In this document: positions 54,787 to 64,000 of the stretch, one piece after another
Layout: each line of letters starts with the position of its first letter
Position numbering within the stretch: the first letter of the stretch is position 1
DNA from: an uncultured Clostridia bacterium
GTDB lineage: Bacteria > Bacillota > Clostridia > Lutisporales > Lutisporaceae
Length of the DNA: 64,000 bases
Direction of reading: 5' to 3'
Assembly: GCA_937976095.1 (NCBI GenBank)
Contig: CALJSV010000074.1
Location: 1 to 64,000, forward strand
Notes under the pieces: model-generated
Told to the model about the DNA's origin: nothing
What the model saw: the letters and a program-made list of their open reading frames with translations, nothing else
Database searches by the model: none
Position numbers and translations under genes: made by a program

Positions 54787-57700
54787 ATGAGGAATTTTGT
54801 TCACTTACACGTGCATACAGAGTATAGTCTTCTGGATGGGGCAGCCAGAGTCGAGCGACTTGTCAAAAGAGCCAGCGAGCTTGGAATGACTTCCTTGGCT
54901 ATTACTGATCATGGTGTCATGTACGGAGTTGTGGATTTTTATAAGAAGGCTAAGAAATACAATGTAAAACCGCTTATAGGCTGTGAGGTATACGTTGCTG
55001 CCAGAACCATGAAGGATAGGGATCCTAAGCTTGACTCCAACCAATATCATCTTGTGCTGCTTGTTAAGGATGAAGAGGGCTACAATAACCTTATAAAGCT
55101 GGTTTCCTCAGCCTTTACAGAGGGCTTTTACTATAAGCCAAGAGTTGATATAGATCTTCTTCAAAGGCACTCAAGCGGTCTGATTGCATTAAGCGCATGT
55201 TTGGCAGGTGAGATCCCCAACATGCTGATGAATGGCAATTATGATGCAGCTAAGGAGGCAGCACTCAAATATAGGGAAATATTTGGAGAAGGAAATTTCT
55301 ATCTGGAAATACAGGATCATGGAATAAGGGAGCAAACCATGATAAATCCTGATTTGGTAAGGCTATCAAAGGAGACGGGAATACCGCTTATAGCGACCAA
55401 TGACGTTCACTATGTAAATAGAGAGGACAGCAGGGCGCAGGATATACTGCTGTGCATTCAGACAGGAAAAAATGTAGAAGAAGAGGCACGCATGAAGTTT
55501 CAGGGGGATGAGTTTTACCTTAAGTCCCCAGAGGAAATGTACGAGCTTTTTAAATATGTACCTGAGGCAGTTGAAAACAGCAACAAGGTGGCAGAGCTTT
55601 GCAATATGGACTTTGTTTTCGGACAGGTTCATCTGCCTGCCTTTGATGTTCCGGAAGGATATAACTCTGATACCTATATCAAGCATCTATGCTATGAGGG
55701 CTTAAGAGATATATACGGGGAAATAACCGAGGAGCTTATAGAGAGAGCGGAGTATGAGCTGGCGGTAATTACCCGCATGGGCTATGCTGATTATTTCTTG
55801 ATAGTGTGGGACTATGTTAAATTTGCCAAGGATAACGGCATAATGGTAGGGCCGGGCAGAGGATCAGGTGCAGGCAGTCTTGTTGCCTATGCCTTAGGAA
55901 TTACCAATATAGACCCTATTAAGTACAATCTTATTTTTGAAAGGTTTTTAAACCCTGAGAGAATAAGCATGCCTGATTTTGACGTGGATTTTTGCTATGA
56001 AAGACGACAAGAGGTTATAGACTATGTAGTGAGAAAGTATGGCAAGGATCGTGTAGCTCAGATAATTACCTTTGGTACGATGGCTGCAAGGGCGGCAATA
56101 AGGGATGTAGGAAGAGCACTGAACATTCCTTATGCTGATGTTGATATGATAGCCAAGAAAATACCCTTTGAGCTTGGAATGACAATAGAAAGAGCTCTGG
56201 AGGTAAGTGGTGAGCTTAGAAAGCTTTATGATGAAAATGAGGATGTCAGATATCTTATAGATATGTCCAAGGCAGTAGAGGGCATGCCAAGGCACGCTTC
56301 AACCCATGCTGCAGGAGTGGTTATCTCAAAAAAGGCAGTTACAGAGTATGTGCCGCTGCAGATGAATGAGGATGTAATAACTACACAGTTTACTATGGGC
56401 ACCCTTGAGGAGCTTGGTCTTCTTAAGATGGATTTTCTTGGACTTAGAACTCTTACCGTTATAAGAAATACACTGGAGCTTCTAAAGTATAGGGGAGAAG
56501 CTGTTCCAGATATTGATAGACTTGACTATAATGATGCCAATGTATATAGAATGATTTCCGAGGGTGAGACCTATGGGGTTTTTCAGCTGGAAAGTGCAGG
56601 TATGACTCAGTTCATGAAGGAGCTGAAGCCAAGCAGTCTTGAGGATATTATTGCCGGAATATCACTTTATAGGCCGGGACCAATGGAGCAGATTCCGAGA
56701 TATATACAGAATAAGAATAACCCGGAAAAGGTAAAATATCTTCATCCTATGCTGGAGGATATACTTCATGTAACCTATGGCTGTGTAATATATCAGGAGC
56801 AGGTTATGCAGGTTTTTAGAGATCTTGGAGGCTATTCTCTTGGAAGGTCCGATCTTGTTAGAAGGGCTATGTCAAAGAAAAAGGCTGATGTAATGGCAAA
56901 GGAGCGGAAAAACTTTATAAACGGCATTGTAGACGAAAAGGGTAGTATTATTGTCCCTGGCTGTGTAAGCAAGGGTATACCTGCAGATATCGCCAGCAAG
57001 ATTTTTGATGAGCTTGCTGAATTTGCGAAGTATGGCTTTAATAAGTCTCATGCCGCTGCATATGCTATAGTGGCATATCAGACCGCCTGGCTGAAGTATT
57101 ATTTCCCTGTAGAGTTTACGGCAGCTCTAATAAGTAGCATCATGGGCAGCAGTAAAAAGGTTGCAGAGTATATCCAAAACAGCAAAAGTCTTGGTATTGA
57201 AGTGCTTCCGCCAAGCATCAATGAGAGCCATATCAGCTTTACGGTAAAGGATAAGAAGGTTAGATTTGGACTTGCAGCCGTAAAAAATGTTGGCATCAAT
57301 GCAATTGCTGCTATTATAAAGGGTAGAAATGATAAGGGCAGGTTTGATGGCCTATATGATTTTCTTCAAAAGATTGATTTAGGGTTAGTCAACAAGCGAA
57401 CAGTAGAAAGCCTTATTAAGTGCGGCGCATTTGATAGCTTTGGAGTTGCAAGAAGCAAAATGATTGCTGTATTTGAAAAGCTTATGGATAGTGTTCAGGA
57501 TCAGAAAAAAATCAACATTGAGGGACAGCTGAGCTTTTTTGATTCTATGGCTGAGGATACCGTAAGTGAGGATATTTATCCCGAAATAGAAGAGTATCCG
57601 CAAAATGTATTGCTTACCATGGAAAAGGAAATGCTAGGCGTATATATAAGCGGGCATCCGCTGCAGGCATACGAGGACATACTAAAAGACAGGGTATCTG

Positions 57701-58269
57701 CAACCACGGCTGATCTTATCAAAGATAAAAATGAAGCAGAAGAGTTCATGGAAATTGATGCCGATATGGATGGCAAAAAAGTTATCATGGGCGGAATAAT
57801 TGTATCAGTTAAACAAAAAAGCACCAAGAGCAATAAGATGATGGCTTTTGTAGAGCTTGAGGATATATATGGCTCAATTGAAGTTATAGTGTTTCCAAAG
57901 ATTTTTGATGCTTGCTCTCAGCTGCTTAAAGCTGACAGCATCGTACTTGTAGAGGGTAGAGTGAGTCAACGAGAGGATGAGCTGGCTAAAGTCATTTGCG
58001 AGAAGCTGACACCTCTTACAAAAAGACAAGCAGAAAAGCTATATGTGAAGGTTGATACGGAAAAGCAGCCTGACATACTGGAGCAGGTAAAAAAGCTTCT
58101 GCTTGAGTATAAAGGAAACCAGCCGGTATATGTAGTTGATGAGGCTGCAAGCAAGGGCGGAAAGCCTAGTGTTATGGTAGCAGACAAAGGCTGCTGGGTA
58201 AATATAGAGGAAAAACTCATAGATGAGCTGAAAAAGCTGCTTGGAGCTACTTGTGTAGCCATAAAATGA
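54787..58269 (+). CDS. dnaE: DNA polymerase III alpha subunit DnaE
   Basis: 1160 residues from ATG 54787 (GAAGGGTG upstream). PHP domain at the N-terminus (FVHLHVHTEYSLLDG, AITDHGVMYGV). Polymerase motifs GPGRGSGAGSLVAYALGI and MPDFDVDFCYERRQEVIDY; later conserved FGFNKSHA-like segment FNKSHAAAYAIVAYQ; C-terminal OB-fold region (VIMGGIIVSVKQKSTKSN). It is the error-prone or main replicative polymerase of the DnaE type; the PolC form is not in this window. The gene is full length. Confidence 0.97.
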   Translation: MRNFVHLHVHTEYSLLDGAARVERLVKRASELGMTSLAITDHGVMYGVVDFYKKAKKYNVKPLIGCEVYVAARTMKDRDPKLDSNQYHLVLLVKDEEGYNNLIKLVSSAFTEGFYYKPRVDIDLLQRHSSGLIALSACLAGEIPNMLMNGNYDAAKEAALKYREIFGEGNFYLEIQDHGIREQTMINPDLVRLSKETGIPLIATNDVHYVNREDSRAQDILLCIQTGKNVEEEARMKFQGDEFYLKSPEEMYELFKYVPEAVENSNKVAELCNMDFVFGQVHLPAFDVPEGYNSDTYIKHLCYEGLRDIYGEITEELIERAEYELAVITRMGYADYFLIVWDYVKFAKDNGIMVGPGRGSGAGSLVAYALGITNIDPIKYNLIFERFLNPERISMPDFDVDFCYERRQEVIDYVVRKYGKDRVAQIITFGTMAARAAIRDVGRALNIPYADVDMIAKKIPFELGMTIERALEVSGELRKLYDENEDVRYLIDMSKAVEGMPRHASTHAAGVVISKKAVTEYVPLQMNEDVITTQFTMGTLEELGLLKMDFLGLRTLTVIRNTLELLKYRGEAVPDIDRLDYNDANVYRMISEGETYGVFQLESAGMTQFMKELKPSSLEDIIAGISLYRPGPMEQIPRYIQNKNNPEKVKYLHPMLEDILHVTYGCVIYQEQVMQVFRDLGGYSLGRSDLVRRAMSKKKADVMAKERKNFINGIVDEKGSIIVPGCVSKGIPADIASKIFDELAEFAKYGFNKSHAAAYAIVAYQTAWLKYYFPVEFTAALISSIMGSSKKVAEYIQNSKSLGIEVLPPSINESHISFTVKDKKVRFGLAAVKNVGINAIAAIIKGRNDKGRFDGLYDFLQKIDLGLVNKRTVESLIKCGAFDSFGVARSKMIAVFEKLMDSVQDQKKINIEGQLSFFDSMAEDTVSEDIYPEIEEYPQNVLLTMEKEMLGVYISGHPLQAYEDILKDRVSATTADLIKDKNEAEEFMEIDADMDGKKVIMGGIIVSVKQKSTKSNKMMAFVELEDIYGSIEVIVFPKIFDACSQLLKADSIVLVEGRVSQREDELAKVICEKLTPLTKRQAEKLYVKVDTEKQPDILEQVKKLLLEYKGNQPVYVVDEAASKGGKPSVMVADKGCWVNIEEKLIDELKKLLGATCVAIK

Positions 58270-58394
58270 TATTAAAAGCAAAAATATAACATAAATATCC
58301 TTGAAAATCTAACGCATTTCTATTAAAATGTTTGATATACAAGTAGGATATTTCTTAAATAATATACGGAAGGCCAGTCAAAGGAGGCACAACA

Positions 58395-58592
58395 ATGTGG
58401 ACAGTAGTATATCTGGCTAAAGGTAAAAAGCTTGCTGATAAGGTAAGTGGCTTGATTTCTGAGGAAGGAGTACTGGTTAAGGTACAGCCGGTCAACAGAA
58501 ATGCCGATGAGGAGGAAAGCTACTTCGAGGTCTTAGTACCGGAATCAGAGGTTGAGGAAGCTCATAATATACTATATGAGTTAGGGTATTAA
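58395..58592 (+). CDS. small conserved protein between dnaE and pfkA
   Basis: 65 residues with AAAGGAGG upstream. The product (MWTVVYLAKGKKLADKV..., ending EEAHNILYELGY) resembles the DUF2007-type or 'glutamate decarboxylase'-labelled small proteins regularly found here in clostridia; the label has no enzymatic basis at this size. It is compact alpha/beta with no cysteines. Function unknown. Confidence 0.75.
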   Translation: MWTVVYLAKGKKLADKVSGLISEEGVLVKVQPVNRNADEEESYFEVLVPESEVEEAHNILYELGY

Positions 58593-58595
58593 CAG

Positions 58596-58632
58596 CACTG
58601 GCTTGAGTGTGTGCAAGCAGCGCAAGCCAGTG
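58596..58632 (+). terminator. hairpin after the 65-residue gene
   Basis: CACTGGCTTG (58596-58605) and CAAGCCAGTG (58623-58632), with a weak T-rich end (ACTTTATT). The rest of the gap to 58790 shows no recognisable element. Confidence 0.6.
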
Positions 58633-58804
58633 ACTTTATTCTGAACTAGCCTGAGTTTGATTTGGCAAATATTTTCTAGTAAGACAAGCTTAATACGGTG
58701 TCTGTATGCTCATAAAGATACTCCGGCATACAAATGCTTTATTAAGTAATTTATTGACTTTATGGGACTAAAACGATCCATGCGGGACAGGTAAGGAGGA
58801 GGAA

Positions 58805-59776
58805 ATGAAAAACATAGCCGTGCTTACAAGCGGGGGGGATGCCCCAGGTATGAATGCTGCGATAAGAGCAGTTGTTAGAACATCCATAAACAAGGGCTTA
58901 AATGTGTATGGCATACAAAAAGGCTATAATGGACTTATCAGAGGGGATATGATTGAGATGGATATGTCTTCCGTAGCCGATATAATTCAAAGAGGCGGCA
59001 CCATACTAAGAACTGCCAGAAGCGAAGAATTCAAGACTGAAGAAGGAAGACAAAAGGCCTATAATATGGCAAAGATCTTTAATATTGACGGTATCGTAGT
59101 CATCGGAGGGGACGGCTCCTTTATGGGAGCTAAGAAGCTTACTGAGCTTGGAATCGCCTGTGTGGGAGTACCTGGAACGATTGACAACGACCTCGCCTAT
59201 ACAGACTATACCATAGGCTTTGATACAGCCGTGAACAATGTACTGGACGCAATAAATAAAATAAGAGATACCAGCACATCACATGAAAGAGTCAGCATTA
59301 TTGAGGTTATGGGTAGAAATTCTGGAGATATAGCTCTATATACAGGCTTAGCCGGAGGGGCAGAGTGTATAATTGTACCTGAGGTTAAATATTGCCTTGA
59401 AGACATATGCAAGAAGCTTATCATGGGCAGAAACTCAGGCAAGCTGCACAGCATTATAATTCTTGCAGAAGGAGCTGGTGACGCAAAGGAGCTGGAGGAA
59501 CAAATTAGGGCAAAGGTAGATATGGATGTAAGAGCTTCTATACTGGGATATATCCAAAGAGGTGGAAATACCTCAGCCTTTGACAGAGTTCTGGCCAGCA
59601 GGCTGGGAGCAAAAGCGGTAGAGCTGCTTGTTGAAGGAAAAGGCGGAAGAGTAGTAGGAATGCGTGACAACAAGATAGTAGACATGGATATTCATGAAGC
59701 ACTTTCCATGGAAAAGAAATTTGATTATGAGCTTTATGAGCTTGCCAATATTTTATCAAATAGAGATAGAATCTAG
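58805..59776 (+). CDS. pfkA: ATP-dependent 6-phosphofructokinase
   Basis: 323 residues with TAAGGAGGAGG upstream. ATP-type active-site residues are clear at positions matching the E. coli enzyme: D103-G104 in GGDGSFMGA and G124 in [17 protein letters not shown]. Other motifs: [16 protein letters not shown]-like start and [14 protein letters not shown]. It commits fructose 6-phosphate to glycolysis. The PPi-type homologue lies 160 bases downstream. Confidence 0.95.
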   Translation: MKNIAVLTSGGDAPGMNAAIRAVVRTSINKGLNVYGIQKGYNGLIRGDMIEMDMSSVADIIQRGGTILRTARSEEFKTEEGRQKAYNMAKIFNIDGIVVIGGDGSFMGAKKLTELGIACVGVPGTIDNDLAYTDYTIGFDTAVNNVLDAINKIRDTSTSHERVSIIEVMGRNSGDIALYTGLAGGAECIIVPEVKYCLEDICKKLIMGRNSGKLHSIIILAEGAGDAKELEEQIRAKVDMDVRASILGYIQRGGNTSAFDRVLASRLGAKAVELLVEGKGGRVVGMRDNKIVDMDIHEALSMEKKFDYELYELANILSNRDRI

Positions 59777-59935
59777 AGAATGCAAGCAATAAGGCGGTCA
59801 GAATAACAAAGAGTTTTTTGGAAAGCATAAGTATGTTATAGTCATATTTTGGTGAAAATGCTATAATAAATAATTAATATAAAGTCCAGTGAAACAGAAA
59901 TTAAATTTATATATAATATTAAAAGGAGAGATACA

Positions 59936-61207
59936 ATGACATCTTTAAAAGGAAATTGTTTAGTAGCACAATCAGGAGGGCCAACTTCAGTTATAAATGC
60001 CAGCGCATGTGGAGTCATACAGGAAGCCTTCAGAACCGGAGAGATCAATGAAGTATATGCAGGCTTAAATGGTATAGCAGGCATACTTAATGAAGAGATA
60101 TTCTCATTAAACGAAGAGCATCCTGAGGAAATAGAGCTTCTTAAGGTTACTCCGGCATCAGCTCTTGGCTCCTGCAGATATAAGCTTAAGTCAATAGAAG
60201 AAGGAGAAAAGGACTACAGAAGAATAATTGACATATTTGAAGCTCATAATATCAGATATTTCTTTTATATCGGCGGAAATGACTCAATGGACACAGCTCA
60301 CAAGGTAAGCCTTTATGCACAAAAGGTTGGATATGAGCTAAGGTCAATCGGAGTTCCAAAGACAATAGATAATGACCTTCCAATAATCGATCATACACCA
60401 GGCTTTGGAAGTGCAGCGAAGTTTATTGCTACTTCTATGAAGGAAATTGGTCTGGATGCACGTGTATATGATTATCCGACAGTAACTATATGCGAGATAA
60501 TGGGAAGAAACGCAGGCTGGCTGACAGCATCTTCCGCACTTGCAAAGGAATTTGAAGATCAAGCCCCACATTACATATATCTGCCTGAGATGCCTTTCTC
60601 CTTTGAGAAGTTTGATAAGGATGTAAGATCAGCAATAGAAAAGTACAATCACTGTGTAGTTGCATTCTCAGAGGGTATAAAGACTGAAGACGGAAAGTAT
60701 GTATCAGAAATAGGCTCTGAAAACAAGGCAGTAGACGCTTTTGGTCACGTACAGCTTGGCGGAGCATGTGAAGTGCTTGAGTCATATGTAGTGAGAAACA
60801 TATGCAAGAAGGTTAGAACAGTAAACTTTAGTACAATTCAAAGAAGTGCAGCTCACTGGGCTTCCCTTACTGACAACGAGGAAGCATATATGTGCGGACA
60901 AATGGCTGTTAGATATGGAGTAGAAGGCCACACCGGCAAGATGGTAGGAATGATCAGAGAGAAGTCTAAGGATTACCACTGCAATACACAGCTAATAGAC
61001 CTAGAAGACGTAGCAAACAGAGAAAAGAAGATACCAAGAGAATGGATAAATGAAGAAGGTAACTTCGTAACTACAGAAGCAGTAGATTATATCAAGCCTC
61101 TAATAATGGGAGAAGTAAAGCTTCGTATGGAAAACGGAGTTCCAAGATATGCGAGACTAAGCAAAAAGCTTATTGCTAAGAAGCTTGATGTTTGGAAGGT
61201 AAAGTAA
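59936..61207 (+). CDS. pfp: pyrophosphate-dependent-type phosphofructokinase
   Basis: 423 residues, AAAGGAGAG upstream. It has the PPi-type active site in place of the ATP type: GGNDSMDT with D116 (where ATP enzymes have Gly104) and VPKTIDNDL with K142 (where ATP enzymes have Gly124). The start LKGNCLVAQSGGPTSVINAS is typical of the longer PPi-PFK group. It can run reversibly with PPi and would save ATP in fermentation. Assignment to PPi is from these two residues and is not biochemically shown. Confidence 0.88.
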   Translation: MTSLKGNCLVAQSGGPTSVINASACGVIQEAFRTGEINEVYAGLNGIAGILNEEIFSLNEEHPEEIELLKVTPASALGSCRYKLKSIEEGEKDYRRIIDIFEAHNIRYFFYIGGNDSMDTAHKVSLYAQKVGYELRSIGVPKTIDNDLPIIDHTPGFGSAAKFIATSMKEIGLDARVYDYPTVTICEIMGRNAGWLTASSALAKEFEDQAPHYIYLPEMPFSFEKFDKDVRSAIEKYNHCVVAFSEGIKTEDGKYVSEIGSENKAVDAFGHVQLGGACEVLESYVVRNICKKVRTVNFSTIQRSAAHWASLTDNEEAYMCGQMAVRYGVEGHTGKMVGMIREKSKDYHCNTQLIDLEDVANREKKIPREWINEEGNFVTTEAVDYIKPLIMGEVKLRMENGVPRYARLSKKLIAKKLDVWKVK

Positions 61208-61241
61208 GTTAACAACAAATAAATTAGGGAATAATTAGGTT

Positions 61242-61279
61242 GAACACATTTATCGGCTAAATAGCTGAAAAATGTGTTC
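61242..61279. promoter_or_regulatory. inverted repeat between pfp and pyk
   Basis: GAACACATTT (61242-61251) and AAATGTGTTC (61270-61279), 18-base loop. No long T-run, so its role (weak terminator or leader structure) is unclear. Confidence 0.5.
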
Positions 61280-61362
61280 GATTTATAATGTTAGGATATT
61301 GTATACAAAAACCAAAAGAAGGATATCTAGCAAAAACACTAATGTTAGATTGGAGGAGTCGT

Positions 61363-63117
61363 ATGAGAAAAACCAAAATTATTTGTACCATCGGACCTGT
61401 AAGTGAAAGCGAGGAAATGATAACAAAGCTAGTCGAAGCAGGAATGAATGTAGCCAGACTTAACTTTTCACACGGAGATTTTGAGGAGCATGGAAACAGA
61501 ATAAAAGCCATCAAAAAGGTTAGAGAGAAGCTCAATAAGCCAGTTGCAATAATGCTAGACACCAAGGGGCCGGAAGTGAGATTAGGCCGCTTTGAAGGTG
61601 GAAGGACTGAGATATGCAACGGCCAAAAATTCACACTGACCACATGTGAGGTGGTAGGGAATAGTGAAATTTGTACAATTACCTACAAGGAGCTGCCAAA
61701 GGAGATTAGTATAGGCAGCAAGATTATGATTGCAGATGGACTGCTAGAGCTCAAAGCCATAGAGAAAAATGATACAGAAGTTATTTGTGAAGTAATAAAC
61801 GGAGGTCCTCTAAGCGATAAAAAGAATGTTAATATACCAGGGGCCACCTCAAAGCTTCCTGCATTGACAGAAAAAGACATCAATGACTTAATATTTGGAA
61901 TTCAAAATGAAGTTGATTTTATAGCAGCATCCTTTATAAGAAAAGCATCTGATGTATTGGAAATAAGAAAGGTGCTTGAGGAAAACAATGGAGACTTTAT
62001 ACAAATCATTGCTAAAATAGAGAATCAAGAAGGAGTAGACAACATAGAAGAAATTCTTAAGGTTGCTGATGGCTTAATGGTAGCAAGGGGAGATCTGGGA
62101 GTTGAGCTGCCTGCAGAGGAAATGCCTCTTACCCAGAAAATGCTCATAAAGATGGCTAACGAAATGGGCAAGCCTGTTATTACTGCTACTCAAATGCTTG
62201 ATTCAATGATAAGAAATCCAAGACCTACAAGAGCAGAGGTAACTGATATTGCTAACTCCATACTGGACGGCACAGATGCAATAATGCTTTCAGGTGAAAC
62301 AGCAGCGGGGAAATACCCAATAGAAGCTGTTAATATGATGGCTACAATAGCTGAGAGGACAGAAAAGTCTCTGACCTATAACTATGCTAATACCAGGCTG
62401 TCTGAACTAAGTGAGGTTACTGTAGCCAATGCTATAAGTCATGCCTCCTGTACTTCGTCTATGGATCTTGGTGCGGCAGCGATAATAACGCCTACGCAAT
62501 CAGGCTCAACACCAAGGATGATATCAAAGTTTAGACCTAAGACACCAATAATCGCGGCAACCTTCAGTGAACAGGTAAGGAGAAGGCTGTGTCTGAGCTT
62601 TGGAATATATACAGTAAGAATTCCAGAGAGTGATAATACAGATGAGCTAATAGATCTTTCGGTAAATGAAGCGGTATCACAGGGCTACATAAAGAGTGGC
62701 GACCTGGTAGTGATAACTGCAGGAGTACCAGCTGGAGTACCAGGAAATACAAACCTTCTGAAGGTTCATATAGTAGGAAAGGTTATAGCAAGAGGTATTG
62801 GTGTTGGAAGCCAGTCGGTTACTGGTAAGGTTTGCAGGATCGAAGATGCAATAAAAGATGCAGAGAAGCTTCAGCCTGACGATATTCTTGTAATTGAAAG
62901 CACTGATAAGGATACAGTGCCTCTAATGGAAAAGGCAGCAGGGTTTATAGTGGAAGAGGGCGGAATAACCTCACATGCCGCAATTGTTGCATTAGTACTT
63001 GGCAAGCCTGTTATAGTTGGAGTAAGGTATGCCATGGATACACTTAAGGACGGACAGACAATTACTATGGATACAACAAGAGGCTTAATTTACAGCGGCG
63101 TTGCGAGAGTACTGTAA
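61363..63117 (+). CDS. pyk: pyruvate kinase with C-terminal PEP-utilizer domain
   Basis: 584 residues from ATG 61363 (GGAGGA upstream). Core motifs KIICTIGPVSES, ARLNFSHGDFEEHG, LDTKGPEVRLGRFEGG, and catalytic region VARGDLGVELPAEEMPLTQK, then MLDSMIRNPRPTRAEVTD. An extra C-terminal domain (about 480-584) has the PEP-utilizer motif GGITSHAAIVALVLGKPVIV, as in Bacillus and Clostridium enzymes. It makes pyruvate and ATP at the end of glycolysis. Confidence 0.97.
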   Translation: MRKTKIICTIGPVSESEEMITKLVEAGMNVARLNFSHGDFEEHGNRIKAIKKVREKLNKPVAIMLDTKGPEVRLGRFEGGRTEICNGQKFTLTTCEVVGNSEICTITYKELPKEISIGSKIMIADGLLELKAIEKNDTEVICEVINGGPLSDKKNVNIPGATSKLPALTEKDINDLIFGIQNEVDFIAASFIRKASDVLEIRKVLEENNGDFIQIIAKIENQEGVDNIEEILKVADGLMVARGDLGVELPAEEMPLTQKMLIKMANEMGKPVITATQMLDSMIRNPRPTRAEVTDIANSILDGTDAIMLSGETAAGKYPIEAVNMMATIAERTEKSLTYNYANTRLSELSEVTVANAISHASCTSSMDLGAAAIITPTQSGSTPRMISKFRPKTPIIAATFSEQVRRRLCLSFGIYTVRIPESDNTDELIDLSVNEAVSQGYIKSGDLVVITAGVPAGVPGNTNLLKVHIVGKVIARGIGVGSQSVTGKVCRIEDAIKDAEKLQPDDILVIESTDKDTVPLMEKAAGFIVEEGGITSHAAIVALVLGKPVIVGVRYAMDTLKDGQTITMDTTRGLIYSGVARVL

Positions 63118-63140
63118 TATCCAGATTGGAGGTAGCCTAT

Positions 63141-63563
63141 ATGAAATTTAGTGAAAGCAGACTGCGAGTAAGATATGCTGAAACAGACCAAATGGGGATT
63201 GTATATCATGCAAACTACTATGTTTGGTTTGAGGTTGCGAGAGCTGACCTGCTTAGGTCATTAGGTATGACCTACAAGGATATGGAGCAGCAGGGTATTA
63301 TAATGCCGGTTATTGAAACTCGCTGCAGATATAAGCTGCCTGCCATGTATGACGATGCTCTGACTATAAGAGCAGCTGTAAAGGAGCTTAGCTATGCCAA
63401 AATGGCTTTTAGCTATACTGTTGTAAGAGATACTGATGGAAGCGTACTGGCAGAAGGGGAAACCTACCATGCCTTTACTAACAATAATAAAAAGCCATTA
63501 AGCCTAAAAAAGGCAATGCCTTCGCTATATGAGCTTTTTCAAGGCTGCATTATGGAGGCTTGA
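63141..63563 (+). CDS. acyl-CoA thioesterase, YbgC/4HBT family
   Basis: 140 residues from ATG 63141 (GGAGGT upstream). Hotdog-fold thioesterase motif RVRYAETDQMGIVYHANYYVWFE with the catalytic Asp of the 4HBT family. Substrates of relatives are short- to medium-chain acyl-CoAs. It follows pyk by 23 bases and is probably co-transcribed, but the metabolic link is unclear. Confidence 0.9.
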   Translation: MKFSESRLRVRYAETDQMGIVYHANYYVWFEVARADLLRSLGMTYKDMEQQGIIMPVIETRCRYKLPAMYDDALTIRAAVKELSYAKMAFSYTVVRDTDGSVLAEGETYHAFTNNNKKPLSLKKAMPSLYELFQGCIMEA

Positions 63564-63673
63564 ATATAATAGGAACAAAATGGCAACAATTAAATTATAT
63601 AAAACTCAAGCATATGACGCCAAAGTATGCTTGTAAATCAAGTCTAACTTGAAAAAAAGGTAACTGATCATTT

Positions 63674-63698
63674 GCACCCTTATGGGTGCGCTTTTTTT
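63674..63698 (+). terminator. terminator after the thioesterase gene
   Basis: GCACCC-TTAT-GGGTGC (63674-63689) followed by eight T. Confidence 0.9.
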
Positions 63699-63711
63699 TG
63701 TTTTGATTAGA

Positions 63712-63740
63712 TTGATATTTTTTTGTAATAAAGCTATAAT
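63712..63740 (+). promoter_or_regulatory. promoter of the aminopeptidase gene
   Basis: TTGATA (63712-63717), 17-base spacer, TATAAT (63735-63740). Confidence 0.7.
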
Positions 63741-63809
63741 TTATATAGTATGTTTAGGTGACAGTGAAATTTCATAGTCATAAAATATTCAGAAGGGACG
63801 GATGATATT

Positions 63810-64000
63810 TTGAAGGATTTAAGAATTGAAAAGCTGGCGGAGGTACTGCTAGGACACTCACTGAAGATTAAAGAGGGGGATAACCTGATAATAAGAGCAA
63901 CGCACAACAGCAAGCCGCTTATTGATGCTGTATACAGAAAGGCTATACTTCTTGGTGCCAATGCTTTTGTTCATATGTTGTATGCAGACCACAGCAAGTT
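63810..64000 (+). CDS. M29-family aminopeptidase, 5' part only
   Basis: Cut by the right edge after 63 codons. TTG 63810 is the only usable start; AAGGGA lies somewhat far upstream (about 12 bases). The visible part, LRIEKLAEVLLGHSLKIKEG, LIIRATHNSKPLIDAV and KAILLGANAFVHMLY, matches the N-terminal domain of thermophilic-type M29 metallo-aminopeptidases (AmpS/PepS group). Metal ligands lie in the missing part. Confidence 0.8.
   Translation, partial: MKDLRIEKLAEVLLGHSLKIKEGDNLIIRATHNSKPLIDAVYRKAILLGANAFVHMLYADHSK

Overview
The window is a 64-kb stretch of low-GC (roughly 38-40%) Firmicutes chromosome, most likely from an anaerobic, endospore-type Clostridia lineage; I would guess near Alkaliphilus, Natronincola or the Peptostreptococcales, but the sequence does not fix the genus. 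The reasons are strong AGGAGG ribosome sites with many GTG and TTG starts, sigma-A promoters, the rapZ-yvcK-whiA cluster, a BON/BFD-type flavoprotein operon, adjacent ATP- and PPi-type phosphofructokinases, and a gene with an in-frame TGA that reads as selenocysteine. Nearly everything is housekeeping. I see no rRNA, tRNA, CRISPR array, prophage or insertion sequence.

Region by region. 1-3.3 kb: the end of a Spo0B/CitA-type histidine kinase, then nfeD and floA (flotillin membrane-domain genes), a small unknown gene and a LytTR response regulator. 3.4-6.5 kb: an MFS exporter, a convergent HesB/IscA-like selenoprotein gene (TGA at 4873-4875, minus strand) with its own promoter, a CsoR-type operator and a terminator, and a membrane-anchored lysozyme-like protein. 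6.7-15.2 kb: a division and cell-wall cluster (ftsE, ftsX, a CwlO/PcsB-like M23 hydrolase, ctpA, a MinJ-like PDZ protein) interrupted by a zinc-uptake operon znuA-znuC-znuB-zur that carries a perfect 7-1-7 Zur box. 15.3-23 kb: a small minus-strand gene, a stand-alone sugar ABC ATPase (MsmX type), a PucR-like regulator, and uvrB-uvrA, with a LexA box at uvrB.

23.1-30.7 kb: a GntR regulator and a five-gene operon (BON-DAO-BFD flavoprotein, GlpB-like flavoprotein, DUF1667 protein, FGGY kinase of unknown substrate, AGPS-like FAD oxidase) behind a clear promoter and operator; this looks like a catabolic route for an unidentified polyol or hydroxy acid. 30.8-36.3 kb: an inositol-monophosphatase-family enzyme, then a two-component system and an ABC-2 exporter arranged like the linearmycin-resistance genes lnrJK-LMN, separated by a pair of 34-bp hairpin repeats. 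36.4-41 kb: an unknown membrane protein, uvrC, a PspC protein and an orphan sugar-binding protein.

41-47.7 kb: murB, a LacI regulator, a PHP phosphoesterase, rapZ, yvcK, lepB, whiA. 47.9-63.6 kb: an HD-GYP protein, ROK glucokinase, pgi, an unusual 1047-residue CheA-like kinase fused to a CheX-like phosphatase domain, dnaE, a 65-residue protein, pfkA, a PPi-type phosphofructokinase, pyk and a thioesterase. The sugar kinase, isomerase, two phosphofructokinases and pyruvate kinase supply much of upper and terminal glycolysis in one region. An M29 aminopeptidase gene runs off the right edge.

The observations most worth following are the selenoprotein with its SECIS-like hairpin and CsoR-type operator, the CheA-CheX fusion kinase, and the GntR-controlled flavoprotein/kinase operon.
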